From Musicola paradisiaca NCPPB 2511 (GTDB lineage Bacteria > Pseudomonadota > Gammaproteobacteria > Enterobacterales > Enterobacteriaceae), in the NCBI RefSeq assembly GCF_000400505.1, contig NZ_CM001857.1, forward strand, positions 3,592,390 through 3,656,389: 64,000 bases of DNA, written 5' to 3'. A model generated the notes under the pieces. The model searched no databases. It was not told the origin of the DNA and worked only from the letters and a program-made list of their open reading frames with translations. The position numbers were made by a program, and so were the translations under genes. This document shows, piece after piece, positions 35,547-46,431 of the stretch. How positions within the stretch are numbered: the first letter of the stretch is position 1; each line of letters opens with the position of its first letter.

Positions 35547-37220
35547 ATGATCGCGGATTTTCAAAATGAACTTTTTGAACAATCTGATATTTCCACTGCG
35601 ATACTCAATCTCAAAGGGAATTTTGTCAAAGTTAATGTAGCATTCTGTGAACTGCTTGACATCAGCAGGGAAAATATTGAAGGGTGCCCTTTCCGTAAGC
35701 TGTCTGCTATTAATGATGCTAGCGGATACATATCAATAATTAGCGCATTATTGAAAGATGAACTCAAAAGTTCTTTTTTTTATCACACTTTTCAGAAAGG
35801 CGATGGTAGCCCTATCCAAACGCTTATCCACATAGGTGTTATAAAAAAAGATAACCAGGTAATGTATTTTTACTTACATGCTTATGATACGGCCTTTTTC
35901 AAGAACAATGATCCAAGCTTAGTTGGGAAAAATCATTTCCCCGACTCAACACCGCCTGATGAGACGGATCGATTCGATACTTTCATCAACAATAAGAAAG
36001 AGGCATTCATTGAATTTAATGAGCATGGCTGCGCCACAAAATTCAATGTTGCAGCCAGGAATATGTTCCAGCTGGATGAGCGAGTATTAAACCATAAAAT
36101 ATGTGAAAAAATTATTTTCCCTAAAAAAAGAAGCACGCTGGGGGCTTCGTTTTCAGACATATTCATGGCTCACTCAGAACGTCATGGTGGTTTCAAAAAA
36201 CGTTTTTACGGAAAAGGTAAAGATGGCAACAGGTTCCCCATTGAAATAACCACCAATACCTATCAGGTTAATAATAAAAACTATTACTCCATTTCTATTA
36301 CAAATGTCAGTAATCGGGTTGAAAATTTAAAAGCGTTAATTCACCGCCAATTACGATTAAGCGAGATCGTTGACAGCATCCCTGCGTTAGTTGCCCACGT
36401 GGATAAAAACCTCAATTTTACATTTATCAACAACATGTATGAACAATATTTCTCATGTAAACCGGAAAGCATACTAAACACATCGGTTTTCCATTTTTAT
36501 GACCGTAAATTTTTCTCTCCGGCGGATTTCAAAATCAAAAAAGTCTATGAGAAAATAAGTTACTCATTCGAGAAAACGATAGAAATTAATGGTGAGAATG
36601 TTGTTTTCAACAATACGGTGATACCCGCCAAGAAACTTCAGGATGGTTTTTACCTTTTAACAAATGACATCACTGAATTCAGAAACCAACAAGATGTATA
36701 CCGCTATGACGCTAATCATGATCTGTTGACGGGATTACCCAACCGCCGCGCAATTGATGACTACCTTGAACATTATCGGAATCCAGAATTAAAAATACGC
36801 CATGATGATTATGGTATCGGTGTTTTATTTTTTGACTTAAACGGTTTTAAAGAAATCAACGACAACTACGGGCATGATTTTGGTGATAAAACCCTGATCA
36901 AATTCTCACAGATTGTGAAAGAAAACATTCAACATGATGATTTCTTTGCCCGTCTATCAGGCGACGAGTTTTTGTTAATCATTGAGCGATCAAAATTTAA
37001 CGTTCTGGAATCCGAAGCGGAGTTACTGGTTAAAAAAATCCACTCGAACCTGACCTCGCCAGTGATTATCGATGATATCGAAATCACGATAAGAACCAGT
37101 ATTGGTGTTTCGTTAAGGAAAAATAATCAGAATATTAATATTGAAAACTTAATCATTGATGCAGATAAACGAATGTATAAAAACAAGAGGGAACTGAAAT
37201 CTCATCTGTTATCAAGATGA
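35547..37220 (+). CDS. PAS-PAS-PAS-GGDEF diguanylate cyclase
   Basis: A 557-residue protein without clear membrane segments. Three PAS-like regions (about 10-115, 145-260 and 270-385) precede a GGDEF domain starting at YDANHDLLTGLPNRR. The active-site loop is SGDEF (about 471-475), a variant still found in working cyclases. The usual inhibitory RxxD site upstream reads QHDD, so product inhibition at that site is probably lost. It would make cyclic di-GMP in response to a signal sensed by PAS. It has markedly lower GC than the genes to its right and stands alone. Confidence 0.9.
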   Translation: MIADFQNELFEQSDISTAILNLKGNFVKVNVAFCELLDISRENIEGCPFRKLSAINDASGYISIISALLKDELKSSFFYHTFQKGDGSPIQTLIHIGVIKKDNQVMYFYLHAYDTAFFKNNDPSLVGKNHFPDSTPPDETDRFDTFINNKKEAFIEFNEHGCATKFNVAARNMFQLDERVLNHKICEKIIFPKKRSTLGASFSDIFMAHSERHGGFKKRFYGKGKDGNRFPIEITTNTYQVNNKNYYSISITNVSNRVENLKALIHRQLRLSEIVDSIPALVAHVDKNLNFTFINNMYEQYFSCKPESILNTSVFHFYDRKFFSPADFKIKKVYEKISYSFEKTIEINGENVVFNNTVIPAKKLQDGFYLLTNDITEFRNQQDVYRYDANHDLLTGLPNRRAIDDYLEHYRNPELKIRHDDYGIGVLFFDLNGFKEINDNYGHDFGDKTLIKFSQIVKENIQHDDFFARLSGDEFLLIIERSKFNVLESEAELLVKKIHSNLTSPVIIDDIEITIRTSIGVSLRKNNQNINIENLIIDADKRMYKNKRELKSHLLSR

Positions 37221-38034
37221 CAATCATAAAAATAATTGTATTCCATCCTCAATCATTCGAATGGCAGGAACCGGTTGACGTATTACACAACGCCGGGCAC
37301 CGGCCTGTAGAGCACGGTTCATTAACAACGCGACGTGAATGAACCCCAATGAACGGATTGCCGTGAGTAATTCGGGTGAACGGACGCCGTCAACGCCCCT
37401 GAAGCTTAAGCCAACTGAAACTTGGGCCACCTGAAACGTAAAGTATGACGGCATACACTCATATCAACATCATGATGGTTCAATAACGATAAAACTGATC
37501 AGGATATAGCGCACGCTGCGATGAATGATTCAAATAAATGACAAATTAACCGGGCAAATTTCAACACCGCTTGCGGTGCCCAAAAGGGGCGGAGCTCAGC
37601 AATAGGCCGAGCAATCAAATCAACTCGTGTACAACCTGCGGGACGACGGGGAGATGCGGCTTGAAAGCAACACACCGGATCCCGCGCAGCACATCGTTTA
37701 TAACTATTCTTTTTACTTATCGTTCAATGTGAATGGAATAAACGTTCTGCCGCGTAGTGAAAGAGTCCGCCACACCGCTGATCGGGTGACGCTGTTAACC
37801 ATTCGGGTTATTAAAGAGCAGGTCGGTTTCTTTCACCGTGGCGCCATCTATCCTTTTGCGCAGCAATTCCCTTCGGGCGCAAAAATGTGGCGCTCTTTAT
37901 CTCACGAATAAAAATTATACGCAAGTGTTATTCCCGTCGCCGCAATAGGCTGTACAGAGAGATGACGAACGACACCGCCAGCCTGAATGCTTGGTGAATA
38001 CACATTCAGGCTGGGTCGGCATGTCTGTGGAAAA
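37221..38034. other. Interval with no firmly supported gene
   Basis: About 810 bp. A plus-strand frame at 37627-37911 (94 codons, GTG start, LPRSERVRHTADRVTLLTIRV...) has no recognised domain and no good ribosome site; it may be a small hypothetical gene or debris. A 76-codon minus-strand frame at 37224-37454 is equally unsupported. Near the right end lies a 10-bp-stem hairpin. Confidence 0.35.
37980..38012 (-). terminator. Hairpin downstream of opgD
   Basis: AGCCTGAATG and CATTCAGGCT form a perfect 10-bp stem around a 13-base loop, 23 bp beyond the opgD stop in its direction of transcription. There is no T run after it, so intrinsic termination is uncertain; it may protect the 3' end of the mRNA. 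Confidence 0.45.
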
Positions 38035-39690
38035 CTATCTGAATTGACGATCGTCGATATAACGGCGTTTATCCGCCGCCGGTGGGAAATATTGATACAA
38101 CCAGGTCTCGCTGATGGCACGTCCCTGACAACGCAGGAACATCCTCATTTCAACCGGATCGGTCGCATCCGATGTCGGATACCAGTCAAACAAGATGCGA
38201 TAGCCGTCAAATGGCGCCACATACAGCACCTCAACTTGTTTCGCTACCCCGTTGGACAACGTGATCACCGGCTCAATCCCCTTGGGTGCCGACGCTTTCA
38301 AATCGCCACCGATAAAATCGATAGCAAAACGGCGTGACCATTTTTCCGGGAAATGTTCGCCGGGCGCCCAACCCTCGGGGAAGCTGCCCATCCCGGTACG
38401 AGTGGCATACACCTGCGCCAGCGGCGTCTTAACCGGCGGCAACCCACTCCAGTACAGACGGTACGCAAAGTTCAGCCGATCACCCGCTTTGACCGATTTC
38501 TCCGGTTGCCAGAAACAGACGATGTTATCCAGGGTTTCGCCGGTAGTGGGGATTTCCATCAACGCGACGCTGCCTTTTCCCCATTGGTTACGCGGTTCCA
38601 CCCACAAGCTGGGACGCTTGTTGTACCACCCCATCACATCCTGATAACTGTTGAAGTCGTGATCGGTTTGCAGCAGACCGAACCCCTTGGGGTTTTCATC
38701 CATAAATGCGTTGAACTGCAAACGCTGTGGGTTATTCAACGGCCGACACACCCATTCGCCGTTGCCGCGCAGCATCGCCAAACGATCGGAGTCATGGATT
38801 TGCGGATGGATGGTGTCGCACATCCGGCGTTCGTTAGTCCCGCAACTGAACATGCTGGTCATCGGCGCAATACCCAATTGCTGGATGTCTTTACGCGCAT
38901 AGAGATGGTTTTCAATCTCCATCACCACCTGGGTGGCTTCGCAATACAGCGTAAATTTGTACGCGCCGGCGATGCTGGGGCTATCCAGCAGGGCATACAC
39001 CACAAACGAGGTCTCCCCCTCTTTCGGGGCTTCAATCCAGAACGCGGTAAAGTCAGGAAACTCCTCCACGCCCTTGGCATAGGTATCAATCGCCAGGCCG
39101 CGCGCCGACAGCCCATACTGGCCGGTCTTATCCACCGCACGGAAATAGCTGGCCCCAAGGAAAGACAGCACGTCATAACGCGCCAGCTCCGGCGCTTTAA
39201 ACACTTTGAACCCAGCAAAACCGAGATCCGATTGCCCCTCTAACTGACGGGTATCTACCCCCGCATTGTGGTAGTTGAACAACGCCGGACGGAAGTAAAT
39301 TTCCTGTGCCTGATGGGTATGAGGATCGAGCGTAAACATCCGTACCCGGCGGCGGAACCCCATGCCGACATGGAAAAAGTGCACATCCAACTGCCGTTTC
39401 GCAATGCCGTTCCACAACGAGTGACCGGCATCATATTGAATACTGTTATAAGCCTGCGGCGACAGGTTGGCCAGGGTTGCCGGCAGAGGCTGCGGAGCGC
39501 CTCCCCAGGGTTTTTTCGCCAAATCGCGCGCCATGCCCTGCAGCACGGCGAAATCAAAGTCGGTGGCGCGCCCATTGGCGAGCCCGGCATCCTGCGCCCA
39601 GGCGGCCTGAGAAAAGAGCGTTGCCAGCGTGGGGGTGCCACACGCCGCGGCAAGGGCCATCGAAGCCTGAATAAAACGTCTGCGGTTCAT
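38035..39690 (-). CDS. opgD: Glucans biosynthesis protein D (OpgD/MdoD)
   Basis: The 551-residue precursor begins with a twin-arginine signal ([18 protein letters not shown]... ending near AWAQ), so it is exported folded by Tat. The mature part is the OpgG/OpgD periplasmic fold, with segments such as [20 protein letters not shown] typical of the family. OpgD shapes the branching of osmoregulated periplasmic glucans, which in soft-rot bacteria are needed for virulence. It is monocistronic here, away from opgGH. Confidence 0.93.
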   Translation of the reverse strand: MNRRRFIQASMALAAACGTPTLATLFSQAAWAQDAGLANGRATDFDFAVLQGMARDLAKKPWGGAPQPLPATLANLSPQAYNSIQYDAGHSLWNGIAKRQLDVHFFHVGMGFRRRVRMFTLDPHTHQAQEIYFRPALFNYHNAGVDTRQLEGQSDLGFAGFKVFKAPELARYDVLSFLGASYFRAVDKTGQYGLSARGLAIDTYAKGVEEFPDFTAFWIEAPKEGETSFVVYALLDSPSIAGAYKFTLYCEATQVVMEIENHLYARKDIQQLGIAPMTSMFSCGTNERRMCDTIHPQIHDSDRLAMLRGNGEWVCRPLNNPQRLQFNAFMDENPKGFGLLQTDHDFNSYQDVMGWYNKRPSLWVEPRNQWGKGSVALMEIPTTGETLDNIVCFWQPEKSVKAGDRLNFAYRLYWSGLPPVKTPLAQVYATRTGMGSFPEGWAPGEHFPEKWSRRFAIDFIGGDLKASAPKGIEPVITLSNGVAKQVEVLYVAPFDGYRILFDWYPTSDATDPVEMRMFLRCQGRAISETWLYQYFPPAADKRRYIDDRQFR

Positions 39691-39881
39691 GCCAGAAAAA
39701 TATCCTTGTGCATTGGTAAGATTGTTTTACCGTCAGGTAACGCGAAGCGGAAATAGTACAATCAGCGTCGGCATGGCTCTATTTAAAATTGTTGCTGGAT
39801 CACAATTTTCGCCCACCGACGCCTCACGTCATCCCCGATATTGAGGCACGCGATATCAGCAATCAGCAGAGATATCCGCGT

Positions 39882-40820
39882 CTACGAGGTAAAACTCACC
39901 CACCGGTCCCGCCCCAGAGCCTTGCCCTGATAAAGCGCAGTATCCGCATTACGCAACAACAGGTTCCACCCGTCCTCACGGTGAGGGATCTGGCAATCCA
40001 CACCAATACTCAATGTAATGGAATCGCTGATCTCTGAGGCGCGATGCGGGATCGCCAACTGCCGGACGGTGTCGAGAATGGCTCCGGCACGCTGACAGGC
40101 GCCCGCCAGATCGGTAAACGGCAATAAACAAGCGAACTCCTCCCCGCCATACCGAAAGCACATATCCATCGGGCGACGAATATTCTGCTGTATCGCCGTG
40201 GCGACCTGGCGTAGACAATCATCGCCAGCCTGATGCCCATAGCTATCGTTGTAACGTTTGAAGAAATCCACATCCAGCATCAACAACGCGATAGGACGGC
40301 GCTCCCGACGACAAACCTGCCAGTACCCCGGCAACATCTCATCGAAACGCCGCCGGTTCGCCAACCCGGTCAACCCGTCAATCCAGGCAATATCGCGCAT
40401 GTTGTCCATATACAGTTTCAGGGTGAGTTGCGTCATCACCCGTGCGCGAACCACTGCTGGATTAATCGGTTTAGAAATAAAATCCGCCGCGCCTACCTCA
40501 AACCCATAGGCTTCCACCTCCGCCTCGGTCTGAGACGTAATAAAAATGACAGGGATCAGTTCGGTAAGTGGGTCGGCTTTTAAACGCCGACACACCTCGT
40601 AGCCATCCATGCCAGGCATCACGATATCCAGCAGGATCAGATCCGGTGTTTGAGTACGCACCTGCTCCAGCGCTTTTTCGCCGCTGGTCGCCATCAACAC
40701 ATCAAATTGTTCGGTGAATACCTCATGCAGAATCCGGATATTGATCGGTTGATCGTCGACGATCAGCACCTTGGGTTTCATCCCTTTTTGCCCATATTGC
40801 TCAAGCATATTTTTCCACAT
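39882..40820 (-). CDS. Response regulator with receiver and GGDEF domains
   Basis: 312 residues: a receiver domain (VLIVDDQPINIRIL; phosphorylation aspartate in LILLDIVMPGMDG) and a GGDEF domain with GGEEF. The inhibitory I-site RPMD, five residues upstream, is intact. The ATG at 40820 has AAGGAG seven bases upstream, inside the last codons of the hybrid kinase gene, giving a 20-bp overlap; a second possible start is at MKPKVLIVDD. It is almost certainly phosphorylated via the kinase HPt domain and makes cyclic di-GMP when activated. Confidence 0.92.
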   Translation of the reverse strand: MWKNMLEQYGQKGMKPKVLIVDDQPINIRILHEVFTEQFDVLMATSGEKALEQVRTQTPDLILLDIVMPGMDGYEVCRRLKADPLTELIPVIFITSQTEAEVEAYGFEVGAADFISKPINPAVVRARVMTQLTLKLYMDNMRDIAWIDGLTGLANRRRFDEMLPGYWQVCRRERRPIALLMLDVDFFKRYNDSYGHQAGDDCLRQVATAIQQNIRRPMDMCFRYGGEEFACLLPFTDLAGACQRAGAILDTVRQLAIPHRASEISDSITLSIGVDCQIPHREDGWNLLLRNADTALYQGKALGRDRWVSFTS

Positions 40821-43800
40821 CGGGATGCTCCTTTATCAAAGCCAGAATACGGCTTGCATCATCAAACTCGAGGTTCTCCGTGGCCTGCGCCAGTTGCCGG
40901 AGCAACGTCGCCAGCGCCACCTCATGCCTGAGCGCATCGGACAACCGTTCCGCCTGAGAAATCGCTTTAAGATTGCCGCTGCTCAGCAGCGTATCCAATG
41001 CGGTCAGCGCCGTCGGAATGTCGATATCCGGCGGCGGCCCGGCTGGCGATATGTCATCTTCCGGCGGCGTCCCGGCAATCAGCGCGTTCAGCGTTTCATA
41101 TTCCCGCTGCGCATCCGTATCAAGCGTGGTCAGTAATGGGTGAAAAAGCGCCGCCTTTTCCGTATCCGCAGCACATTTCAATGCCGCTTCCGTCGACGCC
41201 AACCGTTGAAAAAACGTATCCAACCCAACCGTCCCGGTGATCCCCTTCAGGGTATGCAGCGTCGCCATGCCGTCCTGCCAATGTTGCGCGGCGCACTGCT
41301 GTTTCAGGGTCTCCGACAGCGTCCTGAATGACGGCATAAACGAGTGCAACAGTTTCTCCAACAAGACGCGGTTGCCGCCGAAACGCTGCAACGCCCGCGC
41401 CAAAGGGCCATGCTCTTGCGAAGAAGAAGTCTCACCGGTGAATGCCCGGCCAACCAACGGCGCCAACGTCCGGATCACATCAGTAAAATCAAGCGGTTTG
41501 CCAAGATGCCCGTTCATCCCCGCCGCCTGGCAGGCCTGTTTATCCGCCTGGCTGACGTTCGCAGTCATGGCGATGATAGGCAGCGTGCGGCCGTCCGGGT
41601 GGGCGCGAATACGCCGGGTGGCTTCAAAACCATCGATATCCGGCATTTGGAGATCCATCAACACCACGTCAAACCGATGTTCACCCTGCGTAACACACCT
41701 GACGCCCGCTTCCCCGCCAGACGCAATCGTGACGCTCGCCCCTTCCCCGATCAGAAGCTCGCGCGCGACTTCCTGATTAAATGCATTATCTTCAACCAAC
41801 AGCACGGATAAGCCCTTCAACATCTCTCCCGCGCTATCCACTGCGGCCGCCCCCGCGTCCGGCGCCGGCGGCGTTTCCCCCTGGGGCGCAATCGCCTGAA
41901 GCAGCGGTATCGGCATTACCGGTTTAGCAAGCACCCGATCAATATCGGGAGACGCGCCAGATTCCGGCATCCCCTCATCACTGGCGGAACCCAGTAAAAT
42001 GAGGGTCGGCGGCGAGGGCAGCGCCGCATCGTGACGAATCTGGCGAACCAGGGAGAAGCCGTCCCTATCCGGCATCTCCTCATCAATCAGCACGATCTCA
42101 AACGGGTTGCCCTGTTCGGATGCCTGCTTCAATGCCGCGAGCGCCTGTGCGGCGTTCACCACATCGACGGCGGGTATCTGCAACGCAGCCAACATCGAAA
42201 CCAACAGCGCGCCGGCGGTATGGTTATCATCCACGACCAGGATCCGCGGCGGGACGGTAGTCAACTTCGGCGGCACCCATTCCACCGTCGTATCCCTGGG
42301 GAAGGTCAGCGTCAACGAGAAGGTGCTGCCCTGCCCTAAAGCACTGTCCACCTCCAGCACGCCCGCCATTTTTTCCACCAAACGTTTACAGATGACCAAC
42401 CCCAAACCGGTACCGCCATAACGTCGGGTCGTCGAGGCTTCCGCCTGGATAAATTCACCGAAAATGCGCGTCTGCTGCTCCGGGCTAATGCCGATGCCAC
42501 TGTCTGTTACGCTGATGCGCATCTGTTGCGTCGTTGCGTCGCCCGCCAACAGCACCGTTTTAACGATGACATCGCCGTGATCGGTAAATTTGATCGCATT
42601 ACTGAGCAGATTAATCAGCACCTGCTGCAACCGAAGCTCATCGCCAATCATGTAAGGGGAAAGTTGCGGATCCAGATCGAATAACAGTTCGATGGATTTA
42701 GCGCGCAAGTTCCCCGAAAACATGATCGCTAAATGTTGCATCACCGCATTGAAATCAAAGGGTTGAGGATCCAGCTCCAGTTTGCCTGCATCGATTTTCG
42801 AGTAATCGAGAATATCGTTGAGCAACCCCAGCAGGGAGGTCGCCGCGATATGCGCTTTTGAGGCAAACGCATGCTGCCTGGGCGTCAAATTGTTTCGCAG
42901 CAACAGTTGCAACATGCCCAGCACCGCATTCATCGGGGTGCGGATCTCATGGCTCATATTGGCCAAAAACATGGTTTTCGCTTCATTAGCCTCATCCGCC
43001 TGACGCTTGGCTTTTTCTAATGCATCCTGAGCCTGGCGCTGCCGAGTGATATCGGTCGCGACCCCTAGATAGCCCAGTAGCTGATCCTGCTCGTCCCGCA
43101 TGGCCGTCACCACCAGATTGACCGGGAAGCGGCTGCCATCCTTGCGCCAATAGGTCCACTCACGATGCTCCGACTGATTTCGCTGCGCTTTGTAGGTAAA
43201 GACGTCAAACCCGTGGATCGCCTCACCGTATTCGTCACTCAATTCATGGCGGCGAGAGGCCAGCTCGTCTTCGTCATGGAAAATCGCAGGCGTCGCTTTT
43301 CCTACCACGTCATCCTCGCTGTACCCCAGCATCTGCACCGCGCCTTTATTAAAAAACGTAATCACGCCGTTCAAATCGGTGGCGATAATGCAAAACTCAT
43401 GGGCGGCGGACAACACGGTGCGGAACAGCAGGTTGACCTCGGCCAGTTCGGTGGTGCGCTGACGAACCTGCTGCTCCAGCTCACTATTCAGGTTCCGAAT
43501 CCGTCTTTCCGCTTCTTTTTGCAGCGAAATATCCCGCACAGTTTTAGACACGCCTATCACCCGCCCATCAGGGGAACGAATCGGCGAGATCGTGGCGGAT
43601 ACGACAAGTTCAGAGCCATCTTTACGGTGACGGAGGGTTTCAAACGCGCTGACGGTTTCCCCCGCGCAGACCCGGCGTAAAATATCGGGCTCTTCGTCCT
43701 TGAACTGTTCGGGAATAATCAAGTCAACCAATGGGCGACCGATGGCCTCTTCGCGCGTATAACCAAACAGGCGCTCGGCGCCGCCGTTCCAACTGATAAC

Positions 43801-44925
43801 AATGCCTTGCGTATCCTTACCGATGATGCCGTCAGGGGAGCTTTCGACGATCATCTCCAGTTTGCTGCGCTCTTGCTGGAGCTGCTTTCTGTCGGCACGG
43901 CGCAATTTCAGCGTATTCACCAGCATCGCCATCACGACCGAGAGCCCGATACCGAAGAGGATGACGCCGGTGATGGAAAACAGGTTGAGCGTATCCAGAT
44001 AAGCCGGGGTCACGGTGAGGCTGAACCGCCAGACTCGCCCCAAAACAGGAACATCGTGGTAATACGGATACAGGCCTTCCTGTTCAGCGCTGCGGTAAAA
44101 CACCATCGGATCGCCCAGTTCGGTCACATCGCTCAAACGCAGGATGACCCGGCCTTCGCTGAAGGATTCATTCTTAAGCACTTCGGCCATACTGATGGGG
44201 GCATACGCCCAACCAAAGGCTTTCCGCCGCCGCTCCGCTTCATCATCCGGCGTCACCCCATCACGGTAAATCGGCATAAATAACAAGAACGAATTGGAAA
44301 TCGTATCCAGGCCGAACTTTAACGAAAGCGGAGAGGTGATGATGGCTTGGCCGGATAGCATCGCTTCATCCGCCGCATGTTTTCTGAATGGATTCGACGC
44401 CAGATCTAGGCCAATCACCGTGGCGTTGGAACTGAAACTCCGCGGCTCCAGATACTCGACGACATACAGTTCATCCTGTTCATCGCCGAAACTGCTCACT
44501 GAAAAATCAGGCAGATGCGCATGACGTTCTCTATCCAGATAATCCGCCAGCTCGGCCCGCAGAACCCGGCGCACAAAACCAAAGCCTCGGGCGCCCGGAA
44601 AGTTATTCGCCAAATCCAGGGTCGCACCGTACTGATAATATCCTTGCGGATTAATATCTTCCCCGCCACTGGCCAGTACCGCGGTTCGCGCTTCCAGCAA
44701 GCCATAGCGGTAGCGGTTCATTTTATCGATGACAGAATTGAACAGCGGCGTGGCGCTATCGATGATCGCGGCCTTGATGCGCTGCTCATTGAGGTGATTG
44801 ACGGCAACGGCAACCAACATCGTCAGCCCGAGACACGCTAAAAATGTCATAGCAGTGATCAGATGGGCATGAAGCATATTATTGACCGCGCTGATGGCTG
44901 AACGCCGGGCCATGTTCTTTTTCAT
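40801..44925 (-). CDS. CHASE-PAS-PAS hybrid histidine kinase with two receivers and HPt
   Basis: This 1374-residue inner-membrane protein has an N-terminal membrane helix (ITAMTFLACLGLTMLVAVAV), a periplasmic CHASE-type sensor, a second helix near 330, two PAS domains with PAC motifs, a HisKA domain (FLANMSHEIRTPMNAV), HATPase (GGTGLGLVICKRLV), two receivers (aspartates in VLIDEEMPDRDG and VVLMDLQMPDIDG) and an HPt domain with LHTLKGITG near the end. It is a complete phosphorelay in one chain. The receiver-GGDEF gene overlaps its 3' end, so signals sensed outside the membrane are likely turned into cyclic di-GMP. Confidence 0.93.
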   Translation of the reverse strand: MKKNMARRSAISAVNNMLHAHLITAMTFLACLGLTMLVAVAVNHLNEQRIKAAIIDSATPLFNSVIDKMNRYRYGLLEARTAVLASGGEDINPQGYYQYGATLDLANNFPGARGFGFVRRVLRAELADYLDRERHAHLPDFSVSSFGDEQDELYVVEYLEPRSFSSNATVIGLDLASNPFRKHAADEAMLSGQAIITSPLSLKFGLDTISNSFLLFMPIYRDGVTPDDEAERRRKAFGWAYAPISMAEVLKNESFSEGRVILRLSDVTELGDPMVFYRSAEQEGLYPYYHDVPVLGRVWRFSLTVTPAYLDTLNLFSITGVILFGIGLSVVMAMLVNTLKLRRADRKQLQQERSKLEMIVESSPDGIIGKDTQGIVISWNGGAERLFGYTREEAIGRPLVDLIIPEQFKDEEPDILRRVCAGETVSAFETLRHRKDGSELVVSATISPIRSPDGRVIGVSKTVRDISLQKEAERRIRNLNSELEQQVRQRTTELAEVNLLFRTVLSAAHEFCIIATDLNGVITFFNKGAVQMLGYSEDDVVGKATPAIFHDEDELASRRHELSDEYGEAIHGFDVFTYKAQRNQSEHREWTYWRKDGSRFPVNLVVTAMRDEQDQLLGYLGVATDITRQRQAQDALEKAKRQADEANEAKTMFLANMSHEIRTPMNAVLGMLQLLLRNNLTPRQHAFASKAHIAATSLLGLLNDILDYSKIDAGKLELDPQPFDFNAVMQHLAIMFSGNLRAKSIELLFDLDPQLSPYMIGDELRLQQVLINLLSNAIKFTDHGDVIVKTVLLAGDATTQQMRISVTDSGIGISPEQQTRIFGEFIQAEASTTRRYGGTGLGLVICKRLVEKMAGVLEVDSALGQGSTFSLTLTFPRDTTVEWVPPKLTTVPPRILVVDDNHTAGALLVSMLAALQIPAVDVVNAAQALAALKQASEQGNPFEIVLIDEEMPDRDGFSLVRQIRHDAALPSPPTLILLGSASDEGMPESGASPDIDRVLAKPVMPIPLLQAIAPQGETPPAPDAGAAAVDSAGEMLKGLSVLLVEDNAFNQEVARELLIGEGASVTIASGGEAGVRCVTQGEHRFDVVLMDLQMPDIDGFEATRRIRAHPDGRTLPIIAMTANVSQADKQACQAAGMNGHLGKPLDFTDVIRTLAPLVGRAFTGETSSSQEHGPLARALQRFGGNRVLLEKLLHSFMPSFRTLSETLKQQCAAQHWQDGMATLHTLKGITGTVGLDTFFQRLASTEAALKCAADTEKAALFHPLLTTLDTDAQREYETLNALIAGTPPEDDISPAGPPPDIDIPTALTALDTLLSSGNLKAISQAERLSDALRHEVALATLLRQLAQATENLEFDDASRILALIKEHPDVEKYA

Positions 44926-45380
44926 AGATCGCTATGTGGTGATTGGTATGCGCCCCCATGCCCGCGGCATTACCGCCATGGCATGCAGGGCAACCTGATA
45001 GCGTTTCGGTTTTTCCACATACGGATCACCCGCAAGGCGCTCTCACTACGTGGATCGACACAAAATACGCGGCTATAGACCAAGTATTAGTGCAGATTAA
45101 GAGTTACGACAGTTTCCCAGCATGTTTTACGCACGCAGACAAGGTCAGGCCGCCAATACCGGAAGCGGCATTCAGCGAATAACAGGGGGCGGACGAGGTG
45201 GAACAACGCCTCTGGGATATGACGCCTGGCGGGGAGGCCATCAAGACGACGGTGATGTCGCCCGCTGGAATGATTAGCCATTAACCACATTCTCACGTTA
45301 TGACCGGATCACCCGGCTTTCGACATTCTTCCATAACAATGCCCACAACGCCCACGCCACCGGTCTGAACGCCATCAGCT
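44926..45380. other. Gene-free interval between hybrid kinase and apbE
   Basis: About 455 bp upstream of the kinase gene and downstream of apbE. No frame has a recognisable product. It should contain the kinase promoter and the apbE terminator, but I can point to neither with confidence. Confidence 0.35.
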
Positions 45381-46358
45381 TCAGGTTGGTGCATTAACCC
45401 GCTCATACTGCTCATCCAGTAACGTAAAGGCATATTGCCGTTGCGAAGACAGGATGACCTGGCCGGTTCGGGTGACGAAGATCGCTTCGATATCAGGCGT
45501 TTGGGCCAGATACGCCAGCCCTTTCTCAACGCCCATGCCGTAAATCAGCGTGGTGTAGATATCGCCGTCGATGGAGGCATCGGAAATAATGGTGACGCTA
45601 AGCAGCTCGTTATCCAGCGGGTAGCCGGTTTTCGGGTCAAGGATGTGGTGATAACGGCGGCCATTCAGCTCAAAGTAACGTTCATACACGCCGGACGTCA
45701 CCACCGACTTGTCGGCGACGCCAATCACGCCGATCAACTCGCCCTTATCGGAAAAGGGTTTTTGCAACCCCACCGACCAAAGCGCCTGCGCGCCTGTTTG
45801 CGGCCGGCCCAGCGTCTGTACATTGCCGCCCAGATTGAGCAACGCATGATAGATATGGTGTTGGTACAGATAATGTTTGACGACATCGGCGATATAGCCT
45901 TTGGCGATCGCCCCCAGGTCGATCTCCATCCCCGCTTTGGCCAGAAACACCGAATGATCCTGCGCATTGAGCCGGATATCCTGCGGATCCGTCAGTGCCA
46001 ACAGCGCCCGTAGCTCATCGGCCGGCGGCTCGCTGTGGCCCTGAAAACCGATTTTCCAGCGCTTGACCACCGGCCCGATGGCGACATTAAAACAACTGTC
46101 CGCCAGCAGACTGACTGCTTTAGCACGCCGAATCAGATTGAAAATCTGCGGGCTCACGGCCACCGCATGTCGCCCCGCGGCTTGATTGATTGCCATAACG
46201 TCGGACACCGCACGATTGACGGTCAGGCTATCTTCAAGCTGCCTGATATAGCCAAACACCTGAGATGCCAAGGGTGCGTTAGGTTCAAACAATTTCAGCA
46301 GAATGGGCGACCCCATTAACACGGTGGAATACGCATAAACCGGGGCGTCTGATGGCAT
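45381..46358 (-). CDS. apbE: ApbE-family FAD:protein FMN transferase
   Basis: Starting at the ATG at 46358 gives 325 residues and avoids running into the neighbouring gene; a longer frame upstream is rejected. Family motifs present are LMGSPILLKLF, DLGAIAKGYIADVV and HHILDPKTGYP. ApbE attaches FMN covalently to a threonine or serine in FMN-binding domains. No export signal is visible, so it should act in the cytoplasm, matching the cytoplasmic target encoded 73 bp upstream (46432-49209), which has the target motif DAVTGATT. Confidence 0.9.
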   Translation of the reverse strand: MPSDAPVYAYSTVLMGSPILLKLFEPNAPLASQVFGYIRQLEDSLTVNRAVSDVMAINQAAGRHAVAVSPQIFNLIRRAKAVSLLADSCFNVAIGPVVKRWKIGFQGHSEPPADELRALLALTDPQDIRLNAQDHSVFLAKAGMEIDLGAIAKGYIADVVKHYLYQHHIYHALLNLGGNVQTLGRPQTGAQALWSVGLQKPFSDKGELIGVIGVADKSVVTSGVYERYFELNGRRYHHILDPKTGYPLDNELLSVTIISDASIDGDIYTTLIYGMGVEKGLAYLAQTPDIEAIFVTRTGQVILSSQRQYAFTLLDEQYERVNAPT

Positions 46359-46431
46359 GGCATAACGTCCGCAAGCAAGGGAAAGGACGTCTGCGCCAGA
46401 TATCCTCTGACGCAGACGGATGGGCTGTTGA

